Both the position numbers and the translations under genes were made by a program. This document shows positions 9,300 through 17,057 of a DNA stretch of 64,000 nt, in pieces. The notes under the pieces were generated by a model, which worked only from the letters and a program-made list of their open reading frames with translations, had not been told where the DNA came from and ran no database searches. Source of the stretch: Legionella sp. PC1000 (GTDB lineage Bacteria; Pseudomonadota; Gammaproteobacteria; Legionellales; Legionellaceae). Positions within the stretch are counted from its first letter, which is position 1; every line of letters starts with the position of its first letter. Location of the stretch: the NCBI RefSeq assembly GCF_014109805.1, contig NZ_CP059400.1, forward strand, positions 3,008,001-3,072,000, written 5' to 3'.

Positions 9300-10049
9300 A
9301 TGTATAATAATATATCAGAACGAGTCTGGGATACAATTTATTCTTTTCTGCAAGGAGTAAAAGGATTGCACATTAAGAATAATGAGAAGACAAGATGCTT
9401 TGTGGAAGGAGTCTGGTATGTATTACGTACAGGCTGTCAATGGCGCCTGCTCCCGCCCTATTACGGACATTGGCGTAAAATTCACAAGCGATATAAAATG
9501 TGGTCAGATCGCGGCATTTGGACTGGCTTAATGTCTTCAGTTAGCGATGTTGATGATCAAGCCGTCATGATTGATGCCACCATAGTGCGCGCGCATGCGT
9601 GTGCATCTGGTTACGACAAGGAAGGGAATGATGCTCAGGCATTGGGGCGCAGTAAAGGAGGTTTTACCACTAAAATTCACGCTTTGGTGGATGGACTGGG
9701 GAATCCGATTAAGTTTATCCTGACCGGGGGACATCGAAACGATATTACTCAAGCAGCAGAGCTATTGAAGGAGCAGCGTGACACGATAGTTCTTGCAGAT
9801 AAAGGATATGATTCACAGGCACTTGTTGACACACTGGAGAGTCAAGGCTGTATTGCAACCATTCCGTCAAAAAAGAATGCGAAGAACCCAAGAAAAATCG
9901 ATAAAGAGCAGTACAAAGAGCGGTTTTTAGTTGAAGCTTTTTTCTCCAAAATCAAACACTTTCGGCGTGTTTTTTCTCGTTTTGATAAAACAACGACCGC
10001 TTTTTCCGGGTTCTTACATTTGGCCGGAGCGCTTATATGGATGCGCTAG
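9300..10049 (+). CDS. IS5-family transposase
   Basis: A 249-residue DDE transposase with the N-terminal DUF4096-like domain (CRTGCQWRLLPPYYGHW-type segment near 40-58) and the catalytic triad: Asp in MIDATIV (about 91), Asp in LADKGYDS (about 161) and Glu in VEAFFSK (about 207). The YKER-F-VEAFFSKIK-FRR segment is the family's C-terminal signature. It is encoded in a single frame with no programmed frameshift. No ribosome-binding site is clear because an inverted-repeat arm abuts the start codon. The stop codon is adjacent to the right terminal repeat. Confidence 0.93.
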   Translation: MYNNISERVWDTIYSFLQGVKGLHIKNNEKTRCFVEGVWYVLRTGCQWRLLPPYYGHWRKIHKRYKMWSDRGIWTGLMSSVSDVDDQAVMIDATIVRAHACASGYDKEGNDAQALGRSKGGFTTKIHALVDGLGNPIKFILTGGHRNDITQAAELLKEQRDTIVLADKGYDSQALVDTLESQGCIATIPSKKNAKNPRKIDKEQYKERFLVEAFFSKIKHFRRVFSRFDKTTTAFSGFLHLAGALIWMR

Positions 10050-10067
10050 AAAATTGGTTCACGGAAC

Positions 10068-10183
10068 CTAGTTATTTGTTCTTTATATTTTATTATGAGT
10101 CGAACGCTATCTTGATCGGGTGAAGCAAAAACAGTATGTGCGATAGATAAAAGACCTAAACCCAAAATCCCTGATTTAAACAT
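10068..10183 (-). pseudogene. 5' fragment of the S8 protease gene (signal peptide)
   Basis: Starting at an ATG at 10183 with AAGGAGA upstream, the minus strand encodes 38 codons: a signal peptide (MFKSGILGLGLLSIAHTVFA) and the start of a propeptide with a VRLIIKYK strand typical of S8 inhibitors. The frame then runs into the insertion element. It joins the frame of the 3' part exactly across the CTAG duplication, giving ...KEQITSVSSLKSQ. This fragment keeps the native promoter and translation start; its transcript would read into the element antisense to the transposase. Confidence 0.88.
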
Positions 10184-10370
10184 GCAACAATCTCCTTATA
10201 AAATAAGTCGCAATTCAGTATGCAATAAGAAACAGGGCAAAACAAGATCAAACTTATCCCAAAATGTTACTCTCCTATACGTAATGTATTAATCTTAAAA
10301 AATAGCGTGTTGAAATTCTTCACACGCTCTATATACTGCATCTATCCCTTTGTTTGTATTAAAAAAACTC

Positions 10371-10841
10371 ATGATGAACCTTCGATATTTTTTTTATAAA
10401 AACGCCACTCGCTGCATACGAAAATTACAATCTTTATTTGGTTTAAAAACTCTTGGTTCCCGTGCCATTATTTTAAATCATAACCATCAGATCCTTCTGG
10501 TAAAACATACCTATCAGCCGCATTGGTATCTTCCAGGTGGAGGTGTAAAAAAAGGTGAGTCCGCTAAAGAAGCAATAATACGTGAATTAAAAGAAGAAGT
10601 AGGCATAACCCCCACTGAAGAGCCACAACTATTTGGGATTTATTTTCATACTTATATGGGAGTATATGACTATCCGATAATCTTTATTATTAAACACTTT
10701 ATCTCAGCAAAAGCCTATTCTCCTGAAATTGAACAAATGGCTTGGTATGATTACAACAAATTACCGGATATGGTGAGCCCAGGAACGAAACGTAGGCTTG
10801 ATGAGTATTTTGCTCAAAATGCAAAATCAGATAGATGGTGA
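10371..10841 (+). CDS. NUDIX hydrolase
   Basis: A 156-residue NUDIX pyrophosphohydrolase. The Nudix box is complete: GGGVKKGES, then RELKEEVGI with the catalytic Glu residues, preceded by WYLPGG. The ligand is unknown; family members hydrolyse nucleoside diphosphates linked to another moiety. The N-terminal 30 residues are basic and aromatic. Two ATGs (10371, 10374) follow an A-rich stretch with no clear ribosome-binding site, and an upstream TTG at 10350 would add 7 residues. A strong terminator follows the stop codon. Confidence 0.85.
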   Translation: MMNLRYFFYKNATRCIRKLQSLFGLKTLGSRAIILNHNHQILLVKHTYQPHWYLPGGGVKKGESAKEAIIRELKEEVGITPTEEPQLFGIYFHTYMGVYDYPIIFIIKHFISAKAYSPEIEQMAWYDYNKLPDMVSPGTKRRLDEYFAQNAKSDRW

Positions 10842-10853
10842 TGCTTATAGGCT

Positions 10854-10895
10854 CTCTATCGTTTTCCCAACGATAGAGTCCTAATAATACTTTTT
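10854..10895 (+). terminator. Intrinsic terminator after the NUDIX gene
   Basis: A 10-bp perfect stem (CTCTATCGTT / AACGATAGAG, loop TTCCC) at 10854-10878 is followed by a T-run near 10891. It also lies at the 3' end of the convergent biosynthetic cluster and could stop transcripts from both sides. Confidence 0.75.
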
Positions 10896-10896
10896 G

Positions 10897-12003
10897 TTAA
10901 GCAACTTCTGTTTGTGATAAAACATGAGTTAAATGATCAATGTCACTTTCATTATTAAAATAATGTAACGAAATCCTGATTCCTCCATCGCGTTGGGTTA
11001 CCCAAATATTATTTTCTTCCAATTTTTTCATAACCTGTTCTAAATTGTTAAAGGGGCCCAATAGAGTGATTCCCGATCTGTAAGAACCAGGATAATCAGA
11101 TTTGATAGGAATATTGATTGCTTTGACCTTCTCAACTAAATAATTTGTGAGCGATTTAATTCGTTCACTGATTAAAGGGATACTGATTTCATTGATTAAA
11201 TCCAAAGCTGCATCTAAACCAGAAAAAATGGTCATATTATCCCAGCCAAGTTCAAAAATTCGCGCTGTATTATAAAACGAGCACTTTCCATCGAAACTCA
11301 TCGCACTTTCTACACTTCGCCAACCGACAAGGCTTGGTTGTAATTTTTTAAAGAAGTCCGGATTAATATACATAAATGCAATTCCTTCCCCACACCCCAG
11401 CCATTTATAACAAGAACATATTAAAGCATCGATTTTTTGCTTTTCCACATCGATAGGGAAAGCACCAATTCCTTGGGTTCCATTCACGATAAAGTTTGCA
11501 TTTGGACAATATTCCTTAATAAGTTCCAAAGGAAGCTTATAGCCATTTCCATAATGAATAAAGCTAGTAACAATCGATGAAATTTGATTCATATTTTTGC
11601 TTGAAATAGCTTCGAGCAATTCCTGTAAAGAATCTACCCAGTGGATGTTATGACCATTATTATTCCATGGCAAAACTGTAGATCCAAAATCGTTTTTTGC
11701 AATTAAGACAGAATTTTGGGGTTCAAGAGACTGGGCTATCGCGTTCATGCCAAACGATACATGAGGTATAAAAGCGATGTGCTCTTTATCTGCATTAATT
11801 AATTTTGCTATTTTTTCCCTGCAATGTTCCATTATTTGAATGTTTTCTCCGAAGACTCTTCCACCCATCTGAGCAACAATTTCATATCGATTTTGAATTG
11901 CTTTAAGTACAGGTAAAGGAAGCGCCCCACCTCCAGCAGTCATAAAATAGGTTTGTTGTTGTACCACAGGATAAAGATCTCTGATTGCATCCCAATTTAT
12001 CAT
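10897..12003 (-). CDS. Class V aminotransferase-fold PLP enzyme (biosynthetic cluster)
   Basis: A 368-residue fold-type I PLP enzyme of the class V aminotransferase / cysteine desulfurase group. The Schiff-base lysine is K200 in SCYKWLGCGEG, the usual HKW-L-G context. FIVNGTQGIG (171-180) matches the D-x-x-Q cofactor motif, but Asn174 replaces the Asp that normally pairs with the pyridine nitrogen, so the chemistry may differ from ordinary transamination. The start at 12003 has an AGAGG site; the longer frame to 12051 is not favoured. It is the last gene of the putative CDPS cluster, 158 bp after the PaaK-like gene with a REP palindrome between. Epimerase, lyase or desulfurase activity are alternatives. 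Confidence 0.82.
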   Translation of the reverse strand: MINWDAIRDLYPVVQQQTYFMTAGGGALPLPVLKAIQNRYEIVAQMGGRVFGENIQIMEHCREKIAKLINADKEHIAFIPHVSFGMNAIAQSLEPQNSVLIAKNDFGSTVLPWNNNGHNIHWVDSLQELLEAISSKNMNQISSIVTSFIHYGNGYKLPLELIKEYCPNANFIVNGTQGIGAFPIDVEKQKIDALICSCYKWLGCGEGIAFMYINPDFFKKLQPSLVGWRSVESAMSFDGKCSFYNTARIFELGWDNMTIFSGLDAALDLINEISIPLISERIKSLTNYLVEKVKAINIPIKSDYPGSYRSGITLLGPFNNLEQVMKKLEENNIWVTQRDGGIRISLHYFNNESDIDHLTHVLSQTEVA

Positions 12004-12069
12004 AATAATTTTACCTCTTCTCTTTGCACTTAAAACCTGGGAGATTCTCACAAGTTTCTCTATTCTTCG

Positions 12070-12090
12070 TACCGCGCTTTATGCGCGGTA
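12070..12090. repeat. REP-like palindrome within the biosynthetic cluster
   Basis: TACCGCGC, TTTAT loop, GCGCGGTA lies between the PaaK-like gene and the class V PLP enzyme gene. It belongs to the same family as the other palindromes in the window. Between co-directional genes it may stabilise the upstream mRNA or lower downstream expression. Confidence 0.75.
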
Positions 12091-12161
12091 TCAGGAGAGC
12101 TTGCCTTTGAGGAAACAGGCTTAAAGTGCGAATATGGACGTGAACGAATCTATAGAACCAA

Positions 12162-13481
12162 TTAGAAGTTAATCTGTAAGCGTTCAGCAATTTCACTTTC
12201 ACTTAAATTATCAAGTTTATAAAGTGTTCCTGCTTTTGCTTTAGCTACTCCTAATTTGTTTGCTAATGAATTAGGGTTATAAACAGTGATTTTCTCAATA
12301 TCAATATTTAACTGTTGCTTAATCTTCTCTTTTACGTCGTTAATTAATGCATTTTTCTTATCCTCACTTAAGCTTGAATTAAGTTCGATTTTAATTTCTA
12401 TCTGCTCATTCTTAGAGATAATTTGATAATCGCAACCAATTTCTTCAAATTGGAAGAGGATCTCTTCAATTTGAATTGGAAATACTGAGAGTTTGTTTTT
12501 GGAACAGTATATCTTATCCGCAGCCCGGCCAAGTACGTGAATCACGGGTGTATCGTATTCACAGCCGCAATTAAATTGGAGCGTTCCAAAATCACCCGTT
12601 TTGTAACGCAATAAAGGCATATAATTTACATTGGTATTGGTTAAAACGATGTTACCTATTTCATTTTCTTGATCTACGGGAGTTACAAAATCATCTTTAA
12701 GTAATTCAACAATCAAATAAGGATTGGAGGGCAAATGGTAGTTATGCTTGCTGCACGAAACCAAACCTCCACTATCCAGCTCAGTCAAACCATATACGCC
12801 GTGTACCGAGGCGCCTCCATAGACTTTACTCAGTCTTTGGAACTTCGCTTTTGAAATAATTTCACCGGTTAAGATTATTTTCTTTATAGAAGATTTGCAT
12901 GGATCAATACCTTGTTCTGACATTGCTTGTGCATAGCGAAGGGTTTCCAGGGGTCTTCCAATCAGAAGCTCCGGTTTTAACCGCTCTATAAGTTCGATTA
13001 CTTTTTGGGGCATACATACTAGAGTTTTTACCCCAGCTGGAATAGCAGTGATCCCGGCTTTGGTTAATCCTGCAAAATATTTTATTCCAATCGGATTCAT
13101 TTCAAATGGAAGTGCGATTATAGCGCGCTTCACTTCATCTTTATCTAAGTTAAGCCAATCAAAAATGAAGTTTGCGAATTCCCCACCTCGTTCGGGTCCG
13201 AGATCAGGGATAACTGGGAAAGGATTTCCTGAAGTTCCACTTGTTTCGAAATATGAAGGTGGATTGCTTTCTAACACTTCATTAACCAAGACAGATATAT
13301 TAGGTACATTTTTATCAATTAACGGAAAATGTTTTAAATCATTCAAGGAATCAATAGGATGTTCTATATGCTGATAATAATCCTTATAAAATTGAAAATG
13401 GCTTTTAACATGCTCTAATAGTTGATTAAAACGACTACATAATACTTCTTGATCATTCAAGTTAAGAAAATGGCTGGACAT
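12162..13481 (-). CDS. PaaK/CapK-like adenylate-forming enzyme (biosynthetic cluster)
   Basis: A 439-residue member of the phenylacetate-CoA ligase-like ANL superfamily. Core motifs are in order: phosphate loop ETSGTSGNP (79-87), LTGEIIS (204-210), VYGLTEL (229-235), the ribose-binding YKTGDFG (293-299) and the GRAADKI hinge (318-324), then a small C-terminal domain. It should activate a carboxylic acid as an acyl-adenylate and possibly transfer it to CoA or an amine; the substrate is unknown. Unlike classical PaaK it lacks a clear Cys zinc-site cluster, though Cys residues occur near 305-307 (NCGCEYD). The start at 13481 has GAGG five bases upstream. It is the third gene of the putative CDPS cluster. 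Confidence 0.85.
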   Translation of the reverse strand: MSSHFLNLNDQEVLCSRFNQLLEHVKSHFQFYKDYYQHIEHPIDSLNDLKHFPLIDKNVPNISVLVNEVLESNPPSYFETSGTSGNPFPVIPDLGPERGGEFANFIFDWLNLDKDEVKRAIIALPFEMNPIGIKYFAGLTKAGITAIPAGVKTLVCMPQKVIELIERLKPELLIGRPLETLRYAQAMSEQGIDPCKSSIKKIILTGEIISKAKFQRLSKVYGGASVHGVYGLTELDSGGLVSCSKHNYHLPSNPYLIVELLKDDFVTPVDQENEIGNIVLTNTNVNYMPLLRYKTGDFGTLQFNCGCEYDTPVIHVLGRAADKIYCSKNKLSVFPIQIEEILFQFEEIGCDYQIISKNEQIEIKIELNSSLSEDKKNALINDVKEKIKQQLNIDIEKITVYNPNSLANKLGVAKAKAGTLYKLDNLSESEIAERLQINF

Positions 13482-13507
13482 ATTTACCTCAAGGAATGTT
13501 ACAAATT

Positions 13508-13543
13508 AAAAAGTCCAATGTCCCTTAAAATTGGGACATTGGA
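13508..13543 (-). terminator. Terminator-like hairpin between cluster genes 2 and 3
   Basis: On the minus strand a perfect 11-bp stem (TCCAATGTCCC / GGGACATTGGA, 8-base loop, 13514-13543) is followed by CTTTTT, the form of an intrinsic terminator. Outer flanks (CAAATTA / TAATTTG) can extend the pairing. It sits after the oxygenase stop codon and before the PaaK-like start, so it may attenuate read-through within the cluster. Confidence 0.7.
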
Positions 13544-13562
13544 TGTAATTTGAAAAATATTT

Positions 13563-14564
13563 TTAAACAGTTTCAACAACATCTTCGAGTTCTTTCGCAC
13601 CAAGAGTATAATTGCCTTTGATACGTCTCATCAAATATCCTGCATATTCAATGGATTCATATTTTGGCGGAACATTGTTGATAACCAGCGGAGAAATATG
13701 CGCATGCATATTAGGCTCAAAGAAAAATGGAATTGAATATCTTTCTTTTCCTGAAATGTTGATAACACGATGTGGTGTAGAAATATAAGTGTCATTACTT
13801 AGTCTGCGTAACATATCCCCTGTATTCAGGACAAATGCATCTTCTAAAGGTTCAACATCTAACCAGGAATCATCCTGTTGTTTCACCTGTAAGCCGCCAA
13901 GGGAGTCTTGAGCCAAAATGGTGAGTATTCCATAATCAGTATGTGGTGCAATACCATATTGATCTTCAGGGATAATATTAGGCTGTGCTGGGTAGTTTTG
14001 TAACCGTAAGAAAGTAGTCGGATTGACAAAATATTTATCTAAAGCGTAGTAGTCCTGTCCCATTGAAAGAGAAACCACGCGAATTAAATTTCTTACTAAC
14101 ATGGTTAATTCATCTCGATAATGAATTAATGTATTCTTGAATTCAGGCAGTAATTTTTCATCCGGCCATTGATTTGGTCCAGCAAGATTAATTCCCATTT
14201 CAAAATCAGGATCATTGGCATCAACTTCATGCCCGAGAATAAACGCTGAACTCTGATTCGGTTTTATTGCCTCTCCCAGTGTTGATACTGAGAGAATCGA
14301 CGTAGCAAACGGCATGTAGCCTCTAAAAAATTCATTTTGAATGATTTTAAGTTTTGCTTCTTCTGGAAGATGATGAAATAACTTAGCCTGCTCAAAAATA
14401 GAATTTACCAAACATTTCGAAATTCCATGATTTTTAATATAAGCAAAACCAATATTACTGTAGATATACTTAAACTCTTCTGCCAATCCCATTAAGTCCT
14501 GCTTCGTTTTTGCTGTACGCAAAGCAGATACATCAATTACAGGTATTTGATCATATATTTTCAT
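13563..14564 (-). CDS. 2-oxoglutarate/Fe(II) oxygenase, IPNS-like (biosynthetic cluster)
   Basis: A 333-residue non-haem iron oxygenase of the isopenicillin-N-synthase-like 2OG-Fe(II) superfamily. The N-terminal DIOX_N domain (IPVIDVSAL at 7-15, NIGFAYIKNHGI near 37-48) is followed by the jelly-roll core. The facial triad is H208 and D210 (APHTDYG) and H265 (STPHRV), and the 2OG-binding RxS is R275-S277 (RYSIPFF). All ligands are intact, so it is probably active. In the putative cluster it is translated from a start 26 bp after the CDPS gene, implying tight co-expression; it could desaturate, hydroxylate or rearrange the cyclodipeptide. Confidence 0.9.
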   Translation of the reverse strand: MKIYDQIPVIDVSALRTAKTKQDLMGLAEEFKYIYSNIGFAYIKNHGISKCLVNSIFEQAKLFHHLPEEAKLKIIQNEFFRGYMPFATSILSVSTLGEAIKPNQSSAFILGHEVDANDPDFEMGINLAGPNQWPDEKLLPEFKNTLIHYRDELTMLVRNLIRVVSLSMGQDYYALDKYFVNPTTFLRLQNYPAQPNIIPEDQYGIAPHTDYGILTILAQDSLGGLQVKQQDDSWLDVEPLEDAFVLNTGDMLRRLSNDTYISTPHRVINISGKERYSIPFFFEPNMHAHISPLVINNVPPKYESIEYAGYLMRRIKGNYTLGAKELEDVVETV

Positions 14565-14590
14565 TTGATTTTCCTAGGCAACTATTTAAA

Positions 14591-15400
14591 TTAATTGCTG
14601 GTATTAGCAGTAGAAGAATAGGGTTGAGCATTTTTTTTCTTAAAACGAAGATACAACCATTGGCATTTATCTTGATCTTCTTCAGAAAGGAATAACTCAC
14701 GAGTTTTAGCCATACCAACAGTAAGTGGTTTAGGATAAATAATAAAATCGTACCCCATTTTTGCCCACATTGGCATAACGATTGGGCACTCTTCTATTAA
14801 GTAATCCAAACCGTGTCTAAATAATGTATCTTTATCGGTCAACGGGTTGATAAGAGAAAGTCTATCAATATAAGTAAGAACATTCGTTTGGATAGCTTCT
14901 GCATATTGTTTGTTTTCATTATACTCTTTGACGATTGACTCTTTTAATCCATCATAATCTGGGTGGGAAAGTAATTCGTCCCAGCGAATAATTTGATGCG
15001 GTAGTTTAAGAAGATTTAATGCATGCTGACTGCGTTCCAACCAAAGATCGCCCGCTTTTTTAGAAAATTCAGTAGCTTTTTCTAGTCCCATATTACCTCT
15101 GTGATTATGTCTTTGCAAAGTATCCGCCATGACAATGTCACATGATTTAAAAGAATATTTATTAACTAATTCAATCGTTGCTAAAAACTTACCCTTTTCA
15201 TGATAAGCTTGGCCTACGCTAATAAATAATAAGGCTTTTTTACCCGTAAAATCGGGAATCTTATTTTCGCTATGATTCTCAATATCCAACTCTGAATATC
15301 TAAAAGAAGCTTTATGCGTATTTAGCTCATCTAATGAAATGGCACTGGGTTCTTGTTCAATTTGGAGAGAAGAAAACATAGACTGTTGAGTAGAAAACAT
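14591..15400 (-). CDS. tRNA-dependent cyclodipeptide synthase (CDPS)
   Basis: A 269-residue protein matching the CDPS family, which joins two aminoacyl-tRNAs into a diketopiperazine. The nucleophile loop is LFISVGQAYH with Ser61. The catalytic helix GLDYLIEECP gives Y200-x3-E204. IIYPKP gives Y222-P223, the XYP-subfamily mark. Spacing from Ser to the first Tyr (139) and from that Tyr to Tyr222 (22) closely matches AlbC (141 and 24). HPDYDGLKESIVKEYNENKQ matches the family's conserved central region. The N-terminal ~50 residues are an extension. The start at 15400 has AAGGA nine bases upstream; a longer TTG-started frame is less likely. It is first gene of the putative cluster. Product identity cannot be read from sequence. 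Confidence 0.85.
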   Translation of the reverse strand: MFSTQQSMFSSLQIEQEPSAISLDELNTHKASFRYSELDIENHSENKIPDFTGKKALLFISVGQAYHEKGKFLATIELVNKYSFKSCDIVMADTLQRHNHRGNMGLEKATEFSKKAGDLWLERSQHALNLLKLPHQIIRWDELLSHPDYDGLKESIVKEYNENKQYAEAIQTNVLTYIDRLSLINPLTDKDTLFRHGLDYLIEECPIVMPMWAKMGYDFIIYPKPLTVGMAKTRELFLSEEDQDKCQWLYLRFKKKNAQPYSSTANTSN

Positions 15401-15706
15401 AGTTAGCAATCCTTGAGAAAAATATTTATTAATTTTTTTATGCAACTAACAACTATTGAACATCATGAACTCTAATAATCTTTTATGAGATTTATATAAA
15501 CACATTGTTAGATGTGGGCGAATTATGAGGCTTTTTTTATAAATGCGCAACAATTTTAAAAGGTGGTTATGATTAAATCTCTTTGTAAAATCAGTTGTTT
15601 TATGTTGTTGAAATAAATAGATTTTTTTATAAAGAAACAATGATGTGAAAAATCAAGAAGGTACGGGTTCTGTGCAGCAGAACCCGTATTTTAGGAGTAA
15701 AGAAAA
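15401..15706. promoter_or_regulatory. AT-rich region upstream of the CDPS gene
   Basis: About 300 bp between the CDPS start and the ahcY stop. On the minus strand it should carry the CDPS cluster promoter, and TTTATATAAA-like stretches near 15490 could serve as a -10 region, but no clear -35 is seen. A small open frame at 15446-15640 has no family resemblance or good start and is not called. The only clear structure is the ahcY terminator hairpin at 15663-15687. Confidence 0.35.
15656..15687 (-). terminator. Terminator of the carA-metK-ahcY transcript
   Basis: A perfect 10-bp GC-rich stem (ACGGGTTCTG / CAGAACCCGT, 5-base loop, 15663-15687) lies just after the ahcY stop codon on the minus strand. 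The following T-rich run is short (TTCTTGATTTTT), so it is likely but not textbook. Confidence 0.6.
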
Positions 15707-17032
15707 TTAATAACGATATTGCTCAGACTTATAGGGACCATTAATTGCGACGCCTAAATAGTCCGCTTGTTCTTTGGAAAGTTGCGTCAATTTCGCTCCG
15801 ATGCGTCCCAAATGCAAACGAGCTACTTTTTCATCCAATAATTTGGGAAGAACATACACTTGCCTGTCATACTGAGTCGCATTTTTAAATAATTCGATTT
15901 GCGCAAGAATTTGATTGGAAAAAGATGCTGACATGACAAAACTTGGATGGCCAGTAGCACAACCTAAATTAACCAACCGCCCTTCGGCTAAAAGAATCAG
16001 GCGCTTCCCATCAGGAAAAATTACATGATCAACTTGGGGCTTAATATTCTCCCATTGGTATTTCTTTAAACTCTGTACATCGATTTCAGAATCAAAATGG
16101 CCAATGTTGCATAAAATAGCCTGATTACGCATGCGCTTCATATGATCATGAGTTACTACATGGTAGTTACCCGTAGCAGTAACCACAATATCTACCTGCT
16201 CGGCAACATCATCCAGAGTCACCACGCGATACCCTTCCATTGCAGCCTGAAGCGCACAAATAGGATCAATTTCAGCAATGAGCACAACAGCGCCTTGACC
16301 ACGTAATGCCTGTGCACACCCCTTACCCACATCACCATAGCCTAAAATGAGCGCGACCTTTCCTGCGATCATCACATCCGTGGCTCGTTTTATTCCATCC
16401 AATAAGGACTCGCGACATCCATACATGTTATCAAACTTGGATTTAGTTACTGAATCATTCACATTAATCGCAGGGATTTTTAAATCACCTTTTTTGGCCA
16501 TTTCATACAAGCGGGCAACACCGGTTGTTGTTTCCTCAGACACTCCTTTAATTCCAGATAATAATTCCGGGAACTTTTGATGCACGATTTGTGTCAGATC
16601 GCCACCATCATCCAGCAATAAATTAGGAGTCCAATGATTCGGTCCAGTAAGAGTTTGCTCAACACACCACCAGTACTCTTCCTCAGTTTCACCTTTCCAG
16701 GCAAAAACAGGAATGCCCTTAGCAGCCATAGCTGCAGCAGCATGATCCTGAGTGGAAAATATATTACAAGAAGACCAGCGAACCTCAGCACCCAAAGCAA
16801 TCAATGTTTCAATCAGCACTGCTGTTTGGATTGTCATGTGCAGGCAACCTGCAATGCGAGCGCCTTTTAACGGTTTTGTTGCAGCAAACTCTTCACGCAA
16901 AGCCATTAAGCCAGGCATTTCGGTTTCGGCAATTGCAATTTCTTTGCGTCCCCAAGAAGCCAGCGATATATCAGCCACTTTATAATCTTGAGCCATTTTA
17001 CTTCCTGCTCCTACTTTATTGACTAGTTCCAT
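15707..17032 (-). CDS. ahcY: Adenosylhomocysteinase
   Basis: A 441-residue S-adenosylhomocysteine hydrolase that splits SAH to homocysteine and adenosine and so clears the product of methyltransferases. The NAD-binding loop LGYGDVGKG, the substrate segment [20 protein letters not shown] and the C-terminal [10 protein letters not shown] ending are all present, and length is normal. The start at 17032 has a strong AAAGGAGG site; a second ATG at 16996 is also preceded by purines. It follows metK by 25 bp, so SAM synthesis and SAH removal are co-expressed. Confidence 0.97.
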   Translation of the reverse strand: MELVNKVGAGSKMAQDYKVADISLASWGRKEIAIAETEMPGLMALREEFAATKPLKGARIAGCLHMTIQTAVLIETLIALGAEVRWSSCNIFSTQDHAAAAMAAKGIPVFAWKGETEEEYWWCVEQTLTGPNHWTPNLLLDDGGDLTQIVHQKFPELLSGIKGVSEETTTGVARLYEMAKKGDLKIPAINVNDSVTKSKFDNMYGCRESLLDGIKRATDVMIAGKVALILGYGDVGKGCAQALRGQGAVVLIAEIDPICALQAAMEGYRVVTLDDVAEQVDIVVTATGNYHVVTHDHMKRMRNQAILCNIGHFDSEIDVQSLKKYQWENIKPQVDHVIFPDGKRLILLAEGRLVNLGCATGHPSFVMSASFSNQILAQIELFKNATQYDRQVYVLPKLLDEKVARLHLGRIGAKLTQLSKEQADYLGVAINGPYKSEQYRY

Positions 17033-17057
17033 TAGAGCCCTCCTTTAGGCCATACCC

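Larger units (their letters stand above)
9204..10067 (+). mobile_element. IS5-family insertion sequence, 864 bp, inside protease gene
   Basis: A complete element with perfect 18-bp terminal inverted repeats (9204-9221 and 10050-10067, GTTCCGTGAACCAATTTT) and a CTAG target duplication at 9200-9203 and 10068-10071. Because CTAG is palindromic, a TA or TAG duplication with slightly longer ends is also possible. One transposase gene fills nearly all of it, ending directly against the right repeat. The ends are themselves palindromic (GGTTC-CGT-GAACC). CTAG targeting and the transposase type point to the IS5 family. All parts look intact, so it may still be mobile. Confidence 0.93.

Noticed and set aside
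15446-15640. 64-codon minus-strand frame upstream of the CDPS gene
   Set aside because: No ribosome-binding site or recognisable motif; it lies in the promoter region.
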